A stretch of DNA of 64,000 nt, taken from assembly GCF_002804025.1 (NCBI RefSeq), contig NZ_CP024969.1, positions 682,001 to 746,000 of the forward strand, read 5' to 3'. The position numbers and the translations under genes are program-made. The stretch is from Mesoplasma tabanidae. GTDB taxonomy: Bacteria > Bacillota_I > Bacilli_A > Mycoplasmatales > Mycoplasmataceae. A model generated the notes under the pieces. That model searched no databases. It was not told where the DNA came from and saw only the letters and a program-made list of their open reading frames with translations. Below, piece after piece: positions 1 through 9,211 of the stretch (positions within the stretch are counted from its first letter, which is position 1; every line of letters begins with the position of its first letter).

Positions 1-234
1 ATGTATTCTTGCTTCAATACCAACAACAGCTTGGTCATGCAATGCAAATTCATCATTAATAGCCGAAGATCAAGCTTTAACATTAATTAAGTCATCTTCA
101 TTTTTTCCTGTTTTAGATTTATAAGAATTGGGAACTCTAACAACAAACTTGTATAATTTTGCGTTTCCATCTTTTGAAGTATATGCAACTTGTGCATCTC
201 CTTCAATTTGTCCGATTATATTTACTAAATTCAT
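1..234 (-). CDS. ssb: Single-stranded DNA-binding protein, N-terminal part
   Basis: Only the first 78 codons are inside the window; the gene runs off the left edge. The visible part starts MNLVNIIGQIEGDAQV and has the alternating strand pattern and the 'VKAWSSAINDEF' segment of an SSB OB fold, whose W comes from a UGA codon. SSB coats single-stranded DNA in replication, recombination and repair. The ATG at 234 is preceded by a good AAGGAG site. It lies 70 bases downstream of rnhB beyond a likely terminator, so it probably has its own promoter. It could be a second, replication- or competence-type SSB paralogue; the missing C-terminus would decide. Confidence 0.82.
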
Positions 235-255
235 ATGAACTCCTTTTTATTATTC

Positions 256-269
256 GTCAGACACCTGAC
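256..269. repeat. Small inverted repeat in the ssb 5' region
   Basis: GTCAG-ACAC-CTGAC is a perfect 5-bp inverted repeat with a 4-base spacer, 22 bases upstream of the ssb start and just downstream of a possible -10 (TATATT, minus strand). It could be an operator or a small leader hairpin. It is too short to call either with confidence. Confidence 0.3.
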
Positions 270-291
270 ATAATATAGTTAAGGAAAAAAA

Positions 292-318
292 TAAAAAAAT
301 AACATTAAAAGTTATTTT
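292..318 (-). terminator. Rho-independent terminator after rnhB
   Basis: AAAATAAC / GTTATTTT form an 8-bp AT-rich stem around a 7-base loop, followed on the minus strand by a long T-rich run. The stop codon of rnhB lies in the loop. The stem is weak, but position and T tract fit. Confidence 0.5.
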
Positions 319-931
319 CTAAAATATCTTTAATTGGTTTGTAACTCTTTCTGTGTATTGGAAGTACCCCAAACTGTTTAGTTTTTTGTAAATGTTCTTT
401 AACACAATATCCTTTATGTAAATCAAAATTATATTTTGGATAAATTTTTGCATAATCAATCATTATGCTATCTCTGGTTGTTTTTGCCAAGATAGAAGCT
501 GCTGCAATGGATTGGCTTAAATCATCACCTTTTATAAAAGCTACACAATTATAGTTATCTATATTTATTTTTTCAGCATCAGTTAAACTTATAATTGGTT
601 TAGGTTTTAAACTAGTGATTGTATTGATCATACCTAACCTACTAGCTTGCTTTGGATTTAATATATCAACATCACCAGCTTCAATTATTTCAATAGCATA
701 ACTTATTGCAACTGTTTTAATTTCTTCGCAAAGTATTTCTCTTTGTTTTTTAGATAACTTTTTTGAATCTCTAATTAATGTATTTTCATAATCGCTTGGT
801 AATATAACACTAGCAACAACAACAGGTCCAGCCATTGCTCCTCTTCCAGCTTCGTCACTACCGCTAATAAAATCAGTATTATTTTCTAGTCTAATTTGAG
901 TATCAAATAAAATTCTTGATTTATCTATCAT
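305..931 (-). CDS. rnhB: Ribonuclease HII
   Basis: A 208-residue protein of normal length for RNase HII, which cleaves the RNA strand of RNA-DNA hybrids and removes ribonucleotides misincorporated into DNA. The family signature GSDEAGRGAMAGPVV lies near residues 24-38 and supplies the catalytic Asp26-Glu27 pair. Further acidic residues lie in 'SLTDAEK' and near 'HKGYCVKEH'. The start ATG overlaps the last 7 bases of rbgA, so the two genes are translationally coupled. The rbgA-rnhB pair is also found in Bacillus, which supports the call. Confidence 0.95.
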   Translation of the reverse strand: MIDKSRILFDTQIRLENNTDFISGSDEAGRGAMAGPVVVASVILPSDYENTLIRDSKKLSKKQREILCEEIKTVAISYAIEIIEAGDVDILNPKQASRLGMINTITSLKPKPIISLTDAEKINIDNYNCVAFIKGDDLSQSIAAASILAKTTRDSIMIDYAKIYPKYNFDLHKGYCVKEHLQKTKQFGVLPIHRKSYKPIKDILENNF

Positions 932-1872
932 AAATCTGTTATGTCCTCAATAGCTTTTTCATTTCTAACTTTTGAAGCTTTTTCCATTTCTTCTGGAACA
1001 ACTTCTAAAATTCTTTCATAAGAAACTTTAGTAAATTCATTTCCTATGATATCTCTCATAAATGCATCAATAACACGATCATAATCAAGTAATTCATCAT
1101 TCATATATCATTTTCTTACTTTTGCTATCATTTCAAAAATAATAAAAGTATCTGCAATTTGAATTGGTCTTTGCAGCCTTGGAGAAATTTTATAATGGTT
1201 TTCAATTAATCCTTCATAGTGATTAAACAAGTATTGCATCAATTTTCCTGCAACTCTTTCTTTTGGATAAACATTTTCTCTAATAGAATTAATCGCACAT
1301 ATATTTGTAGCTACTGTTTCATTCTCTAATTTAGCTGGCAAGACTCCAGGTGTATCTAATAAAGAAATAAATTGTGATAAATGAATTAATTGTATTCCTC
1401 TTGTTAAACCAGGTTTATTTCCTGCTTTAACACTTTTATTTTTAATTAATCTATTAATAAAGGTTGATTTACCAACATTTGGAATTCCAATAACTAAAAC
1501 ATTAATTAAAGAATTGACCATTCCTTTTGCTTTATCTTTTTCTTGCTTTTCTTTTGTTGCCTTATTAATTAAATCAATTAATGGTTTAACAATATTTTTT
1601 TGTTTGTCATCTAATACCATTACAGTATTATTTTTTTTCTCATAATAATCAACTCATTCTTGAGTTACTTTTGGATCAGCAATATCTGCTTTTGATAAAA
1701 CATATAAAATAGGTTTATTTTTTAATATTTTTGAAAAGGTTAAATTACGAGATGAATATGGAGCACGAGCATCCAAAATCTCAATAACTAAGTCAACCAC
1801 GGGAATTTTTTCTTCAATGTTTTTTAAAGTCTTATTCATATGACCTGGAAATCAGTTAAATTCTGCACTCAT
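925..1872 (-). CDS. rbgA: Ribosome biogenesis GTPase RbgA (YlqF)
   Basis: A 315-residue GTPase required for late assembly of the 50S subunit. It shows the circularly permuted order typical of the family: the G4 motif 'LSKAD' (around residue 60) comes before the P-loop 'GIPNVGKS' (about 129-136) and G3 'DTPG' (about 174). The N-terminus MSAEFNWFPGHM matches the family consensus 'FPGHM', and its W is encoded by UGA. Two further UGA codons lie near residue 73 and around 1105. The final residues are ...DLW followed by TAG; under the standard code the UGA just before TAG would be taken as the stop. It overlaps rnhB by 7 bases. Confidence 0.95.
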
Positions 1873-1900
1873 AATTTTTTCTCCTTTTTAATCTTTTTAT

Positions 1901-1906
1901 ATTATA
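1901..1906 (-). promoter_or_regulatory. -10 element for rbgA-rnhB
   Basis: A perfect TATAAT (minus strand) lies 28 bases upstream of the rbgA start and just after the rplS terminator. No good -35 is visible at the right distance. Confidence 0.5.
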
Positions 1907-1911
1907 ACAAA

Positions 1912-1940
1912 TAAAAAAACTCTCATTTAACATGAGAGTT
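1912..1940 (-). terminator. Terminator of the rpsP-rimM-trmD-rplS operon
   Basis: AACTCTCAT / ATGAGAGTT is a perfect 9-bp stem with a 5-base loop, followed on the minus strand by seven T. It sits 22 bases after the rplS stop. Confidence 0.85.
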
Positions 1941-1961
1941 ATATTGTTGAATAATTGACAA

Positions 1962-2348
1962 CTATTTTTTATCAGCTTTTGTTGGTAAAATTTCTTTAAT
2001 TCTTGCAGCTTTACCTGATAATTTTCTGATGTAGTAAATTCTAGCTCTACGTACACGTCCACGTTTAACAATAGTAACTTTATCAATAATTGGTGAATGT
2101 AGTGGGAAAGTTCTTTCTACGAATACACCATTTGATAATTTTCTAACAACAACAGAATAAGTAATACCTGAACCTTGAGTTTTGATTACCAATCCTTCAA
2201 ATGTTTGAATACGGAATTTTTCTCCCTCTTTAATTTTAACGTCAACTTTAATAGTATCCCCTGATGTAAAATCTGGTAAGTCGTTACGTAATTGGTTGTT
2301 AATAATATCGTATTTTGATTGTGTTGTTTTTGTTGCTTTTGATGCCAT
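1962..2348 (-). CDS. rplS: 50S ribosomal protein L19
   Basis: A 128-residue protein, slightly longer than the usual 115-120. The central segments '[17 protein letters not shown]' and '[20 protein letters not shown]' are characteristic of L19, which lies at the 30S-50S interface. Its ribosome-binding site (AAAGGAG) is inside the last codons of trmD, and the trmD stop is one base before the ATG, so the pair is coupled. It is the last gene of the rpsP-rimM-trmD-rplS operon, in the order seen in most bacteria. Confidence 0.97.
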   Translation of the reverse strand: MASKATKTTQSKYDIINNQLRNDLPDFTSGDTIKVDVKIKEGEKFRIQTFEGLVIKTQGSGITYSVVVRKLSNGVFVERTFPLHSPIIDKVTIVKRGRVRRARIYYIRKLSGKAARIKEILPTKADKK

Positions 2349-2349
2349 A

Positions 2350-3081
2350 TTATTTATCTCCTTTCGATTTTCTAAGATTTTCTAATAATTGTATTTGTAT
2401 TTTGTTTAATTTTGATTCATCAATTAAATCTGGTCTTTTATTAAAAGTAGAGATTAATTGTTGCTCGTCTCTTCACTTTTGAATATTAGCGTGGTGTCCA
2501 CTTAAAAGGACTTCAGGAACTTTGTCTCCCCTATAATCATGGGGTTTTGTATATACTGGATAATCCAATAAATTATTTTCAAAACTTTCTTGTTCATGTG
2601 ATTCAGTATTTATAACTCCTGGTAGAATTCTAGTAATAGAATCTAACATTATTAATGAAGGCAATTCTCCACCGGTTAACACATAATCACCAATAGAAAT
2701 TTCAATATCAATATATTTTAATATTCTTTCATCAAAACCTTCATAATGACCACAAATTATAATAATATGGTCATACTCACTTGCAAATGTTTTTGCAATG
2801 TTTTGATTTCAAGTCTTCCCTTGTGGAGATGTTAGTATAACTATTGAGTTATCTGTTTTAACTGATTCAATTGCACTAACAACTGGATCACACATTAAAA
2901 CCATTCCTCTTCCTCCACCAAATTGATACTCGTCTACTTGATTATGAGGCAATGATGTAAAATCTCTAATATCAATAATTTCTAATTCAATCTTTTCTCG
3001 CTCTAAAGCTTTTTTAATAATTGATTCAGAAATATAAGACTTAATGATATTTGGAAATAAAGTTAGAATTGAATATTTCAT
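2350..3081 (-). CDS. trmD: tRNA (guanine-37-N1)-methyltransferase
   Basis: A 243-residue SPOUT-class enzyme that uses S-adenosylmethionine to methylate G37 next to the anticodon, preventing +1 frameshifting. The start [11 protein letters not shown], '[14 protein letters not shown]' (about residues 44-57), '[11 protein letters not shown]' and the knot segment '[14 protein letters not shown]' are all standard TrmD. The C-terminal DNA- or tRNA-facing domain is complete, ending in GDK. UGA encodes the W residues in 'KTWNQ' and 'QKWRDEQ'. Its ATG overlaps the rimM stop (TAATG). Confidence 0.96.
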
Positions 3082-3581
3082 TATTTTAATCCTTCAATGT
3101 TTTTTAAAGTTATAATTTTTGATTCATCATCAATGTTTTTACTATACACATCAACTAAAGGTACTCAAAATGCTTTTTCTTCATTTTCAAATAAAACTTT
3201 AATTAAATCATGATTACCATTAAACATTGTTTCAATAACTTTGCCATTCTGATTGTTATAAATAACAGAATAGTAAGTTAAATCATAGAATATTGAGAAT
3301 GCATCATTATCATTTAAATATTTTATTTTCTTGCCTTTAAAGATCTCAACTTCATTAATATGATTATGTTGCTTAAAATAAACAACTAAATAATTCTTTT
3401 GCATACTAATTGATTCAACTTGTTTTGGAATAATTACATTATTAGCATTTTCGATAAATAAAAGTTTAATTTCACTTATGTCATTTGCTTCGATGTTTTT
3501 TTCTAGAGCTATTTTAACAGCCCCTTTAATACCAAATGTATTTACAATTTTTCCAATAGATAATAAATTTTTATTTTCCAT
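3081..3581 (-). CDS. rimM: 16S rRNA processing protein RimM
   Basis: A 166-residue protein needed for maturation of the 30S head, where it binds S19. The N-terminal '[19 protein letters not shown]' is the RimM signature; the rest is a two-barrel layout ending in a PRC-like part ('[16 protein letters not shown]'). The sequence is divergent, as expected in Mollicutes, but the position between rpsP and trmD makes the identity secure. The stop and the trmD start overlap. Confidence 0.92.
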
Positions 3582-3636
3582 TTTGTGTCCTTGCTAATTT
3601 AAAGTGGTTTTAAAACAAATTTTTATTCTGTTTGAA

Positions 3637-3906
3637 TTATTTCTTGTTAGCAAGTTTTGCTTCGTGTAATGCTTTCATTACACCTTGTTTTGATAATAAT
3701 TCTCTAACAGTTTCAGTTGGTTGAGCTCCGTTTTGTAATCATTTTAAAGCTAACTCGTTGTTAATTTTAATTTCTGATTTTAATGGGTCAAATGTTCCAA
3801 TTAATTCTATGTATTGACCATTACGGTTAACTCTTGAATCAGCAGCTACTATTCTGTAGAAAGGCGCTTGTTTTTTACCAATTCTTTTTAATCTAATTTT
3901 TACCAT
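3637..3906 (-). CDS. rpsP: 30S ribosomal protein S16
   Basis: An 89-residue S16: '[20 protein letters not shown]' and '[10 protein letters not shown]' are family hallmarks. The ATG at 3906 is preceded by TAGGAGGAA. A longer in-frame ATG 60 bases upstream is wrong, because it lies in the promoter and would add residues unlike any S16. First gene of the rpsP operon, 55 bases ahead of rimM. Confidence 0.96.
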
Positions 3907-3938
3907 GTTTCCTCCTATAATTTTTAAAACCTTATTTA

Positions 3939-3966
3939 ATTTTACTAAAAATAAAAAAGGTGTCAA
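3939..3966 (-). promoter_or_regulatory. Promoter of the rpsP operon
   Basis: Minus-strand TTGACA (3961-3966), a 16-base spacer and TAAAAT (3939-3944), 32 bases upstream of the rpsP start. This is one of the best sigma-70-type promoters in the window. Confidence 0.8.
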
Positions 3967-3993
3967 GTAAAACTACTTAACTTCCCTTATTTT

Positions 3994-4863
3994 TTATTTA
4001 TATCTATGATTTATCGGTCTCATTCTTCATTCAACAATACTAAATATTGAGAATGCTACGCTATATCTTAAGATATTTCAAGCAAATATTGATAAACCTA
4101 TAGCAAAGTTAATATCACCTACATTTTCAAGTTTACCATCAGAATGATCATGTCCTTCATGAAATAATTGCATTGTGTGGTTGTGAACATGATCATGATG
4201 AGATGTTAAGCCATCAAGATACATACCTAATACAAACATACCTGTTGTAATGATTGATGCTAATAATATCATTACGGGAATAGGAGTAAATCTTTTTAAT
4301 CTTGCTTTTGTTTTATCAGTATCTCTGTGTATTGGGGAATTGTTAAATACTACGTTAAATACAGCTCATACCATTCAGACTATTAATACATTTTGAGGTG
4401 CTTCTATTACAGTTGATCAAATTCCATGTTCTCCACCATGAATTCCAAAATGAATAAAAGGGTTTAATAATCCAATAATTGATGAAAATATTGGCCCTAA
4501 TGTTGCTATTGATATACATATGAACGCAATATCCAAAAATCTAAAGTCAATTCATAACTGACCTGAACCTACTGGTAATGCAACTTTTTCAAAGAAAATA
4601 TCTAAAGCGCTCACTGTCGCTGTTAAAGCTAAAAATACAGAAGTTAATACCATTTTATAAATAAGTCTTCTTCTTGACATTTTAAATTCAACCGACAATT
4701 TAAATTCATTTTTTTCAATATGATCATGACCTCCTTTTTCATCAAAATGATGAATACCATGATAATGATCTTCTTTTCTATGTTCTTTTTTGTTTATTTC
4801 TTCTTCTTCAAGCAAACTTATATCTTTTAAATAAGTACCAAATTCTTTTTTTTCTCTTTTCAT
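3994..4863 (-). CDS. His-rich membrane protein, ECF S-component-like
   Basis: A 289-residue integral membrane protein with about 50 hydrophilic N-terminal residues and then roughly five or six hydrophobic helices. The stretch 'MVLTSVFLALTATVSALDIFF' followed by 'LGPIFSSIIGLLNPFIHFG' resembles S components of energy-coupling factor vitamin or metal transporters (substrate-binding subunits that share a common ATPase module). Two His clusters stand out: residues 28-48 (seven His) and 222-240 (eight His), the second in a loop between helices. This suggests metal binding, but the substrate cannot be read from sequence. It diverges from ppa and sits upstream of the rpsP promoter. It could instead be an unrelated Mollicute membrane family. 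Confidence 0.55.
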
Positions 4864-4974
4864 GTTTTCTCCTAATTTATAAAAATTATAAATAAGAAAT
4901 ATAACTTTTTCAAGTAAATATTAAAAAATAAATTAATATAAGATAAAATAAAAAAAGAAAAGAGGAAAATATAT

Positions 4975-5538
4975 ATGTCAAAAAACAATGTATTAGATAT
5001 GATCGTTGAAATTCCTAAAGGTTCATCTAATAAATATGAAGTAGATGCAAAAACAGGAAGAATTATTTTAGATAGAGTTTTATATGGTGCAAACTTTTAT
5101 CCAGGCGAATATGGAATGGTTGAAAACACACTAGACTGAGATGGAGATCCATTAGATGTTATTAGTTTATGTACTTACCCTACAATGCCTGGTGTTCAAG
5201 TAAGCGTTAGAATTTTAGGATCAATTAAAATGATTGATGCCGGAGAAATTGATACTAAATTATTTGGAGTTTTTAATGATGACCCAAGATTTAGTTCATA
5301 TGAAAAATTAGAAGATGTACCTCAACATTTACGCGATGAAATTGAAAACTTCTTCTTACAATACAAAGCTTTACAAAAAAAATCAGTAAAAATTAATGGT
5401 TGAGGAACTTTAGAAGAAGCAATTGAAGAATTACATGAATGTAAAGAAAGATTTATTGAATATAAAGACAGACTTGAAGCTGGTGAAAGAGATTTAATTT
5501 TATCTGAGTGAAAAGCAAAGGGAATTGGGCAAGGATAA
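4975..5538 (+). CDS. ppa: Inorganic pyrophosphatase
   Basis: A 187-residue family I soluble pyrophosphatase that hydrolyses PPi from biosynthesis and drives polymerisation reactions. The metal-binding signature 'DWDGDPLDV' is intact (W encoded by UGA), as are 'ANFYPGEYG' and 'VSVRILGSIKMIDAGEID'. The C-terminal helix 'KERFIEYKDRLEAGERD' is typical. The start has AGAGG upstream. First gene of a plus-strand pair on an island between minus-strand genes; the next ATG follows 23 bases later with no terminator between. Confidence 0.95.
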
Positions 5539-5561
5539 TTAATAAATAATTACCAAAAAAT

Positions 5562-6110
5562 ATGAAAGCAATATTTAAAAATAATTTTAAGTATTTAGTT
5601 TTAATTTCATTAACTTTATCATTTCTATTAAATTTTCTTTTAATAATTACTGTTTATTTTTTAGGAAATTTAAATATAAGTGGTTTTAATAAGTCTCTTT
5701 TTATAGAATTTGAAACACCTACCTTTTTGGTTAGTGAAGCTTTTAGAATTATTGTATACATTTATTTAATTTATAAACTTGTAATTTCAATACGCAATGG
5801 TGAAGAATTTAAAATTAAATTTGCAGTTTATATATTATTGTTAATTTTTGTAGTTATACCTTATATTGAGCATTTTCAAACATTTGATAGTTCTTTTTTA
5901 AATGATTATTTTGATTCTCATTTAAATTCTAATTCTATCAGTAGAGAAGAATTTCTTAAAGTAAGTAAAAATAAATTATTAATTTTTAATATTATTTCAT
6001 CTATTATTTTAATTTTAATAATTTTTCGTTTTGTGTTATACACAATACATATATTAAATGTTTTAAAAGTTAAAAGAGAAGTCAAAAATATCGAAGAAAG
6101 AGGTTATTAA
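5562..6110 (+). CDS. Membrane protein of unknown function
   Basis: A 182-residue protein with four predicted membrane helices (about residues 11-35, 54-75, 85-103 and 138-163) and short charged ends. I recognise no family. Codon use and AT content match the neighbours. It probably shares the ppa transcript, and its stop lies inside the following terminator. No internal UGA. Confidence 0.75.
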   Translation: MKAIFKNNFKYLVLISLTLSFLLNFLLIITVYFLGNLNISGFNKSLFIEFETPTFLVSEAFRIIVYIYLIYKLVISIRNGEEFKIKFAVYILLLIFVVIPYIEHFQTFDSSFLNDYFDSHLNSNSISREEFLKVSKNKLLIFNIISSIILILIIFRFVLYTIHILNVLKVKREVKNIEERGY

Positions 6111-6122
6111 GCCTCTTTTTTT
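6098..6122 (+). terminator. Terminator after the ppa unit
   Basis: AAGAGG / CCTCTT stem with an 8-base loop, then seven T. The TAA of the preceding gene lies in the loop. Confidence 0.75.
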
Positions 6123-6915
6123 ACATATAAACAAAAGGTCCAACTCATTTTGCATTTTCTCAAAAATGTGCATTTTTAATCAAGGGTAAATAACTTATTT
6201 TAATGTTTTGTGCATAAGTTCTGGCACTAACAAAATCTTGAACATATTCTTCTAAAGCTAATTTAACTAATGAACTAATTTCATTACTGTAACTATATTC
6301 AATAGCTTCTTTCACTTTAAGTGAAAAAAAGTATGACATTATCATTGAAATAAAACCTATAAAGAAAAAAACTGAGAACATCGGTATTTTTCAAATTCAT
6401 AAAATAATTTTATCTACATTTTCACTTGATCTACCGCTCATATAGCCAAACAAGATGCAATTCATTAATAAACATATACACATTAACGCTAGTGACAGGA
6501 AAGGAATAGTTACCAATAACCATTTATATCCTCTAACTAATCAATTTTTTTCATTTATTTTTGATGCTATTCATAACCTAGAGATAATATAATCAATTTC
6601 ATAACCAACTGATTCAAATATTTTTTTAGATATTACAATTTGTTTCTTGCTTTTATTTAAATTTCTAAATAAATTAATATAATTTTCAGTATCTGCATAA
6701 ATAATTTCATAATCAACTAAATGATATATTCTTTTAAACTGTTCAATTATTCTTTCTATTTCTTTAGAACTAATAACATCGTTATATGAATTGATTCTTG
6801 GCACTTGATAATTCATGTAAGCTCTATTGAAATACAACACCGAAAAGAGCAACGATATCATCACAATAAAGTTAACTATTAATAGCATTAAATTTATAAT
6901 AAATAAACTATCCAT
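6121..6915 (-). CDS. Membrane protein with MDSLFII leader, unknown function
   Basis: A 264-residue protein with one N-terminal helix, about 100 soluble residues, then two more helices near residues 130-155 and 170-195 and a soluble tail. The layout loosely recalls YugP-type membrane metallopeptidases ('QIVISKKIFE' and 'VKEAIEYSYSNE'), but no HExxH motif is present, so peptidase activity is not supported. The first seven residues and the bases around the start are nearly identical to those of the neighbouring HNH gene. Convergent with the ppa unit. A TATAAT at 6932-6937 may be its -10. Confidence 0.7.
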
Positions 6916-6928
6916 ATTATCACCTATA
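6895..6928. repeat. Duplicated start region, copy A
   Basis: A 34-base block covering the ribosome-binding site (AGGTGAT), ATG and first codons of the 6915 gene. It matches 7815-7848 at 33 of 34 positions (difference at 6916). Confidence 0.85.
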
Positions 6929-6935
6929 TTGATTA

Positions 6936-6961
6936 TAAAAAAAATAACACCTAAGTGTTAT
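6936..6961 (-). terminator. Terminator after the HNH gene
   Basis: ATAACAC / GTGTTAT 7-bp stem, 4-base loop, then eight T on the minus strand, shortly after the HNH stop. The T tract merges with a possible -10 for the next gene. Confidence 0.75.
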
Positions 6962-6974
6962 AAAAATATTTTTA

Positions 6975-7835
6975 TTAATTTATTATATTTTCGAGAATTA
7001 AATCGCTTTTACCTAAATTGCATCTTTTACATAATGTTCATAAATTTGATAAATCTGAATTTCCACCTTTTGCAATAGGAACTTTATGATCAATATGTAG
7101 TACAAGTGAACTATCATTTTTCTTTGATTCACCGCAGACTTGACACGTTAAATTATCTCTATTAAGAATTTGAATGCGAACTCTATCACTGACAAGGCTT
7201 CTTTCATATCTTCTCCTAAATTCTTCTGAAGATCTTTTTGCTTTTTCTTTTTCGACACTTTCTAACATATCAAATATTTGTTCAAAAGTTTTAATCATAT
7301 TTTCTCTGTAACTATTTCTTCCAGCAGGTGTCACATATCCTTTTGATAAGTTAATATTGAAATCAACAGCAGGTTTCATATAATTAGAAAAATAAATTTC
7401 TTTTTCATATTTGTAAAATTTTTTAGGTTTAATTTTTGAAGTCAAGATAATTTCTAAATTTGTTTGAGCAAATGATTCATTAATTTCTTTTTCATATTCT
7501 TTTTTAAATTGTCTGTTAGCTATTATAGTTCCAACAATATTTCTAATTTGAATTTCATTTTCATATAAATAATTATAGCAAGCGCTATATAGGCAAAAAT
7601 TATCATAAGTTTTTTTACCATTAAAGTGATTGAATTGAAGCACTATGTGTCTAGCATTTAGTTCTTTAAATCTTTCTTTATAAACTGAATCAATTTCATT
7701 TCTTTTTTTTATTGCTTCGCTTAATCCAATTATTTTATCTCTTATTTTTTTAGCTTTATGAGAAAAACAAGAGGAAATTACTACTATTAAAATTAAACAT
7801 ATTAGAAGAAATCCTATAATAAATAAACTATCCAT
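6975..7835 (-). CDS. Membrane-anchored HNH endonuclease-like protein
   Basis: A 286-residue protein with one N-terminal membrane helix (about residues 3-23), a charged helical middle and a C-terminal HNH domain. The HNH domain shows CxxC (C231, C234), HIDH (H247 and H250), the Asn of 'SNLW' (N264) and a second CxxC (C269, C272), so both the metal-binding scaffold and the catalytic His are present. HNH domains cut DNA or RNA; anchoring at the membrane is unusual and suggests action on incoming nucleic acid, by inference only. It follows yebC by 25 bases and ends at a terminator. The W of 'NLWTLC' is UGA. Confidence 0.8.
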
Positions 7836-7848
7836 TTTATCACCTATA
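7815..7848. repeat. Duplicated start region, copy B
   Basis: Partner of 6895-6928, covering the ribosome-binding site and first codons of the HNH gene. Confidence 0.85.
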
Positions 7849-7860
7849 ATTGTTATTTAA

Positions 7861-8574
7861 TTAAATAGCTGCATTATGATATACGTTTTGTACATCTTCT
7901 AATTCATCAAGCTTATCTAATAATATTTGTAATTGTTGTTTTAATTCACTATCTGCAACTTCAATGTAATCATCAGTTGGAATTAATTTAATTTCTGATA
8001 TTAAGTATTCTTCAATTCCTAATTCATCTAATGAATGTTTAACAGCATTAAATGATTTATAAGGAGCGGTGACAATTACCATGTCTTCTTCAACTTCTAC
8101 ATCATTTACATCAACTTCACTCAACATTAATTGTTCAAGTATTTCTTCTTCTGTTTTACCTTTAAAGGCAAACATTGAAACTTCTTCAAACATAAATGCA
8201 ACTTTTCCTTCTGGATTTCCATTATTTTTATTAAATACTTCTCTAATATTTGCAGCTGCACGGTTAACATTACTTGTTAAAGCATCAACTATAATAGCTG
8301 TGTTTCCGGGTCCCATACCTTCATATCTATTTGACACATAGTTTTCTGCATCTCCACCAGATGCTCTTTTAACTGCTCTATCAATGACTTCTTTTGGAAT
8401 TTGATTTGATTTAGCTTTATCAATTAAAGCTCTTAAAGCTAAGTTTGAAGATGGATCAGTTCCACCAGCTTTAGCTGCCATATAAATTTCTTTACTAGCT
8501 CTACCATTTGCTGCAGATTTTTTAGCTGCTGTTTTGGCCATTGAGGCGGCGCGAACTTCGTGTGCTCTTCCCAT
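7861..8574 (-). CDS. yebC: YebC/PmpR family protein
   Basis: A 237-residue protein with the family start 'MGRAHEVRAASMAKTAAKKS' and the conserved 'GGTDPSSNLALRALIDKAK' and 'RYEGMGPGNTAIIVDALT'. Members are described as DNA-binding regulators and, more recently, as factors that help ribosomes through difficult sequences. Complete, with no UGA codons. Its ribosome-binding site AAGGAG overlaps the end of the upstream kinase gene, so it belongs to the same transcript. Confidence 0.94.
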   Translation of the reverse strand: MGRAHEVRAASMAKTAAKKSAANGRASKEIYMAAKAGGTDPSSNLALRALIDKAKSNQIPKEVIDRAVKRASGGDAENYVSNRYEGMGPGNTAIIVDALTSNVNRAAANIREVFNKNNGNPEGKVAFMFEEVSMFAFKGKTEEEILEQLMLSEVDVNDVEVEEDMVIVTAPYKSFNAVKHSLDELGIEEYLISEIKLIPTDDYIEVADSELKQQLQILLDKLDELEDVQNVYHNAAI

Positions 8575-8575
8575 A

Positions 8576-9196
8576 TTAAAACTCCTTTTTAATTTTTTCT
8601 ATATTTCTTATAACTTCTTCAACTTTTTCGTCTAAGTTATTATTGTTTGCATCAATAACTAAAAATGGAAAGTCATTTTTATGTTCTTGGTAGTACTCTT
8701 CATATGATTCATTTAATATTTTTCAATACTCATTATCAATACTTAATTCTGCAGATCTTCCACGTTCATTAATTCTTCTAATTGAAGTTTCATCGCTAAC
8801 TTTTAGGTAAACAACTAAATCAAATTTTAATCTATCGTTTGGATACTTTAAGTTTTCTGAAACGACATATTGGAAAAAATCACAATAAGTTTTATAATCA
8901 GTATCATCGACATTACCCATTTTATGACCTACGTTCATGAATATTGGATCTTCAATAATTGTTCTGTCAAAAATTTTGTTCTTCAAATCTTTTGCAGCAA
9001 ATAATTGTTTTGATCTTGCAGTTAACATGAATATTTGCATTCTAAAAGCATAAGCTTTGATATCTTTATAGTAATCTTCAAAGTATGGATTTTCATATAT
9101 GGGTTCTGGAAAAATTTCATAGTTTAATCTATTTGATAATTCTTGAGATATTGATGATTTTCCTGCTCCAACTGTTCCAAAAATAGCTATTTTCAT
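8576..9196 (-). CDS. Deoxynucleoside kinase
   Basis: A 206-residue salvage kinase that phosphorylates deoxynucleosides (probably dA or dG, judging from Mollicute relatives). P-loop 'GTVGAGKSS' lies at residues 7-15, the 'PEPIYENPYFEDYY' substrate segment follows, and 'FDRTIIEDPIFM' contains the DR pair. The lid region is 'RINERGRSAELSI'. Wall-less bacteria lacking de novo nucleotide synthesis depend on such enzymes. UGA encodes W in 'EYWKIL'. It lies 15 bases after rluB and overlaps the yebC ribosome-binding site. Confidence 0.9.
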
Positions 9197-9211
9197 ATTT
9201 TCTACCTTTCC

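Noticed and set aside
6121-6915. YugP-type zinc metallopeptidase
   Set aside because: The helix layout is similar, but no HExxH motif is present; left as unknown membrane protein.
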